NCBI RefSeq assembly: GCF_035222375.1
Contig: NC_085889.1
Location: forward strand, 682,001-746,000
From: Podospora pseudocomata
Taxonomy: Eukaryota > Ascomycota > Sordariomycetes > Sordariales > Podosporaceae
DNA: 64,000 nt
Reading direction: 5' to 3'
In this document: one piece after another, positions 60,492 through 64,000 of the stretch
Layout: every line of letters starts with the position of its first letter
Numbering within the stretch: position 1 is the first letter of the stretch
Notes under the pieces: generated by a model
Seen by the model: the letters and a program-made list of their open reading frames with translations, nothing else
What the model was told of the DNA's origin: nothing
Databases searched by the model: none
Translations under genes and position numbers: made by a program

Positions 60492-61655
60492 GGGATTGCA
60501 ATCTGTTGGGGGGGCGATGCTGTGCTGGTGCGTTGCTGTCTGGTCCTCCGATGAGGTCCGGGTTGTTAGATGGAGGGTGGTGGACTTGGATGGTGTCGAA
60601 AATGAATCGGAATTTAAGGACAATATTTCGGTCAAGGAGTGCTTGATTCAAAGTGTAGACAAGGCAACATGCAAAATAAACGCGTGAGGTGTTGCACCAC
60701 TAGTCGCCAACCAAAAGGGTTCGCACGACCAAGGGCCAATCACAATCTAAAGCTGGCTGCATACGACCCATTTATGCTATTCTTCGTGACCAACGTCCAA
60801 GCATTCACTGATGATTTAGGTCGCCCATATCTGCAAGGGACCAGACGGTACATCAGGTAAGTCGGACCGCTCCTTTCACCTTCGCTTCCGGGCCGCTGCC
60901 GCTGCAACTGCACAGTCCCTTTCGATGAGGCACAGTCAGCCGATCACCTGCGGTTTGCCTTGCGTTACTATCGACGTCGCTGAATGGCGGTCTAGAACAA
61001 TTTAAGAGTCGATGCAACTAATATTTGACAGGGCTGAGTACGCGCTGATCCAACTGTTCGGGTTACCGAATATTATCGTTCTGAGGAGTGGATGGCTTCG
61101 TGCATTGTCACGGGGGTCCCTTGATGGCGAGATGTAACGTCTCTCCTTGGTATGCAATTGGAAGTCACCGAGAATAACACTTGGCATACAGGAACTTTCG
61201 AGGTGCCCATCGATATATTGCCAACAGGGTCTTGTCGGTGTTGGTGATAGGATCTTGTCAGGACCATCTTTGCTTGACATCCGATCCATTGCTGGTCCAC
61301 AACATGATTCACCTGGCAAGAATTAGGTGGTATCGCATTCTGCGTTGGAGGCGTAGTTGAAATCTTCTGCAGGCAGAGTCTGATTTCACTTTCGATAGTG
61401 TCTTCCTCGAGTCCCGTCGGGAACACGAAGACTGCTTCGTAATCACATCATGTTGCTTGATGGGTTGAGTCGGAACATTTGGTCCAGATCCGCGTGTCTA
61501 GTTGTAACGATCTCAACCGTTCTATGCTGAGGTATAAGATCCACGTCAACCCCAAGAGTATCATAACCTTCGTCAGTTGCCTGCATCTCCCATCACATTC
61601 TTTAACCCCCTGGGTAGCTTGGTCTTATTGTTTCATACCTTACCTATTCTGCAAG
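60492..61655. other. Intergenic upstream of LysM gene
   Basis: 1.16 kb, nothing recognised; the frames at 61002..61426 (minus) show no family features. Confidence 0.5.
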
Positions 61656-62657
61656 ATGCAGTTGAGATGTTTCATTCCCCTCGCCGGGCTCCTGCCAACC
61701 TTGGTCTCGGGTCGTGTCACAAAGGTTCGCCGCGGAGTTGAATGTTATCTTGATGCCGCTCCCGACAGCAACACGCTCACATGCCAGACCTTTGCAGACC
61801 ACTGGTATATCACTCTGGTCGACTTCCAGCGCATTAACCCTAACGTGAATTGCCCCAACCTCGACATTAATACCTCGTATTGCGTTTACGGCGACGTTCT
61901 CCCGGAGCCTAGCTCCTCTTCCACTGTTACCCTTCTCACCTCAACTTCATCATTCTCAAGCACCCCGCTCACCACAACGACCTCCACCCAGAGCTCCATC
62001 GTCACTTCTTCTCCACCTTCATCGACCACTTCAACTCGGCCTTCGTCGACCGTCCAGCCGTCCAGCACCTCTGCTCCCAGTCCGAGCGTCTCCCCGCTCT
62101 TACCTGGTGTTGTCAACAACTGCAACCGCTTTTACAAGATTGTGCCTGGTGATGAGTGCGACATTGTTGCCGCTAAGAATGGCATCACCACAGCTCAATT
62201 GAGAAGCTGGAATGGGATCAACACATGTATGTACCTTATCTTCAAAGAGCCTCCATCAGAAGATTCTTTTCCCTGACAAGATTCGAAATTAGCTTGCTCA
62301 AATCTCTGGCTCGACTACTACATTTGCATTGGCGTCCCCGTCGCCGCACAGTCTCCGCTCATGCCTGGCACCGCCGGTACATGTAACCGTTGGCACTTGG
62401 TTGCGTCTGGCGACCAGTGCGACAACATCGCCTCGAGAAACGGCATCACCGTGACCCAGTTTAGGTCTTGGAACACGCAGGTCAATGCCGGTAAGTCTAC
62501 CCATTTGTCTCGTCGACGACAGACCCCTACTCCAGTGCTGACATGACTTGATTGTACCTACCTAGGCTGCACCAATTTTTGGTTGGGTTACTACGTGTTC
62601 TTCCTGGTCGAGGGAAATATATTGCCGCTTTCGGACTTGGGTGGGGTGTGTAACTAG
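61656..62657 (+). CDS. Secreted LysM-domain protein (LysM effector-like)
   Basis: Join 61656..62226, 62293..62490, 62566..62657, 286 aa. Signal peptide MQLRCFIPLAGLLPTLVSG. A divergent first LysM (TCQTFADHWYITLVDFQRINP), a 70-residue Ser/Thr-rich linker that is probably O-glycosylated, then two good LysM motifs (FYKIVPGDECDIVAAKNGIT and WHLVASGDQCDNIASRNGIT), each ending SNLWLDYY or TNFWLGYY with paired Cys. The introns (66 and 75 nt) split the LysM repeats at the same position, indicating repeat duplication. LysM proteins bind chitin oligomers, shielding hyphae or masking them from recognition. It is the only intact member of the chitinase/DUF7136/LysM neighbourhood. Confidence 0.88.
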
Positions 62658-62835
62658 GAGCAGCACTGCCTCTGACACCGTACCCCCCTCCCCTGTCAGT
62701 AGAGGCTAGAATCGCATTTCAAAATGTCCAAATTAAACAGTTTAATTGGAATCATTCCCAAATAAAACAGACGGTCTAATCGTTATATAAAACACCTACT
62801 CGGCATGAGATTCAGACCCGTCTTACATAGGTACC

Positions 62836-63305
62836 TGTTACAACCTGCACCAGAAATGGATACAGACTGCAAGGCAGTACGCCAGAGGTGAATATGACAG
62901 GATGATCGAAGGTTGTGACAAGCGTCTCAGACACGGGTTCACTGTCAACAACAGGTTGTTCTAACAAAGAGCTACTGAGAGTGGATTGTAGACAAATGAA
63001 CTTGAATTGCTTGCATGAGGAATCAGATTCCTTGACACGGGGAGCGCCCGGCGCTCCCCCCTATTTATGTGAAGCTATCTACATATGTTTCTGAAGTATC
63101 CTTGTACCTTGCTCAGTGTGCTTGTATTGCTTGCTTTTGGCCGCGGCCAACAGACCATGGCCACCGCTAACAGACCATGGCCACCGCTAACAGACCATGG
63201 CCACCGCTAACAGAAGGATGACCTCCTTGCTAGTAAGACTCCTTTCTTTCTGACAGGTACCACCCAGTGGTTCCTGTACAGGGGTATTACGCTTGGGGCG
63301 TAACA
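62836..63305 (+). repeat. Solo LTR, family beta (copy B)
   Basis: 470 bp TGTTAC...GTAACA, closely similar to copy A over its first ~290 bp. Carries three 20-bp CAGACCATGGCCACCGCTAA units (63151-63210) and the GGGGAGCGCCCGGCGCTCCCC palindrome (~63040-63060). No target duplication. Confidence 0.8.
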
Positions 63306-63615
63306 CCCGCCTCTTTATCACTTCGAGTAGCCTGTTTCGTCATGAAGATAGGTGGCTCTAGAACACTTGGTAGAGACGTCATTTAGCCCACTCGAACAAC
63401 TCGAGATCGGGCTAGTTAGCTTAACGTAGTTCCAAGCGCCACAACTTTATTTGATCTGGTTTCCTTTAACAGCCGCCAGGCATTTAATTATCCGCCTCAA
63501 TTCCAACCATTAATTATACAGGTAGATAGCAGTTAGGCCGTAATACGGCTAATTGCTTATTTGCCATGTAACATAAAGTCTTACTTACAGCCTAGTATTA
63601 ATTTCATTAGCATAA
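63306..63615. other. Spacer of inverted LTR pair
   Basis: 310 bp of AT-rich DNA (TTAATTAT words) without coding potential, lying between LTR copies B and C. Confidence 0.5.
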
Positions 63616-64000
63616 TGTTACGCCCCAAGCGTAATACCCCTGTACAGGAACCACTGGGTGGTACCTGTCAGAAAGAAAGGAGTCTTACTAGCAAGGAGGT
63701 CATCCTTCTGTTAGCGGTGGTCATCCTTCTGTTAGCGGTGGCCATGATCTGTTAGCGGTGGCCATGGTCTGTTAGCGGTGGCCATGGTCTGTTGGCGGTG
63801 GCCATGGTCTGTTGGCGGTGGCCATGGTCTGTTGGCCGCGGCCAAAAGCAAGCAATACAAGCACACTGAGCAAGGTACAAGGATACTTCAGAAACATATG
63901 TAGATAGCTTCACATAAATAGGGGGGAGCGCCGGGCGCTCCCCGTGTCAAGGAATCTGATTCCTCATGCAAGCAATTCAAGTTCATTTGTCTACAATCCA
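63616..64000 (-). repeat. Solo LTR, family beta (copy C, cut by window end)
   Basis: Inverse of copy B, starting TGTTACGCCCCAAGCG at 63616. It has six units of the 20-bp minisatellite (63702-63830) against three in copy B. By comparison with B, about 145 bp lie beyond the window. Confidence 0.8.

Overview
This window looks like nuclear DNA of a filamentous ascomycete, most likely a sordariomycete (Sordariales/Podospora-like; inferred from gene families, not proven). The signs are genes with several 47-66 nt GT..AG introns, CTAAC-type branch sites, a Ppo fatty-acid oxygenase, an asco-laccase ending in a DSGL plug, NACHT/WD40- and HET-type incompatibility genes, LysM/chitinase genes, and LTR elements without an rDNA or plasmid context.

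Layout. 1-8.2 kb: intact metabolic and membrane genes (GMC oxidoreductase, rhodopsin-domain membrane protein, cytochrome P450). 8.2-10 kb: a decayed HET-domain/ankyrin gene. 10.2-12.6 kb: a DUF2235 (Tle1-like) hydrolase with a 15-nt micro-exon. 14.2-17.8 kb: a Ppo-type dioxygenase whose P450-like domain lacks the haem-thiolate cysteine. 18.3-24.0 kb: a Copia retrotransposon with nearly identical LTRs but broken ORFs. 24.0-26.2 kb: solo LTRs, one of them inserted in a NOD-like receptor. 25.3-29.1 kb: that receptor, which has an N-terminal RelA/SpoT nucleotidyltransferase domain and a NACHT core; its WD40 repeats have been replaced by the LTR and the C-terminal end of the gene lies stranded on the far side. 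29.8-31.3 kb: a divergent CorA-like membrane protein. 31.8-33.1 kb: more solo LTRs. 34.4-36.7 kb: two divergent hypothetical genes. 37.3-39.4 kb: laccase. 39.4-47.2 kb: a gene desert. 47.2-50.6 kb: small protein, SurE-like phosphatase, small secreted protein. 51.8-54.0 kb: dynamin-like GTPase pseudogene. 54.5-60.5 kb: pseudogenes of a secreted LysM/GH18 chitinase (killer-toxin-alpha-like family) and of a DUF7136 secreted protein, next to an intact three-LysM secreted protein (61.7-62.7 kb). 62.8-64.0 kb: an inverted pair of solo LTRs carrying a 20-bp minisatellite.

The common theme is turnover of self/non-self and defence-type genes (HET-ANK, RelA/SpoT-NLR, dynamin, chitinase/DUF7136) next to retroelement debris, while the housekeeping and secondary-metabolism genes around them are intact. 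The most noteworthy object is the RelA/SpoT-NACHT receptor, whose reading frame continues in frame for about 98 codons into the inserted LTR. All exon structures were derived by hand from splice signals and family conservation; none has transcript support here.
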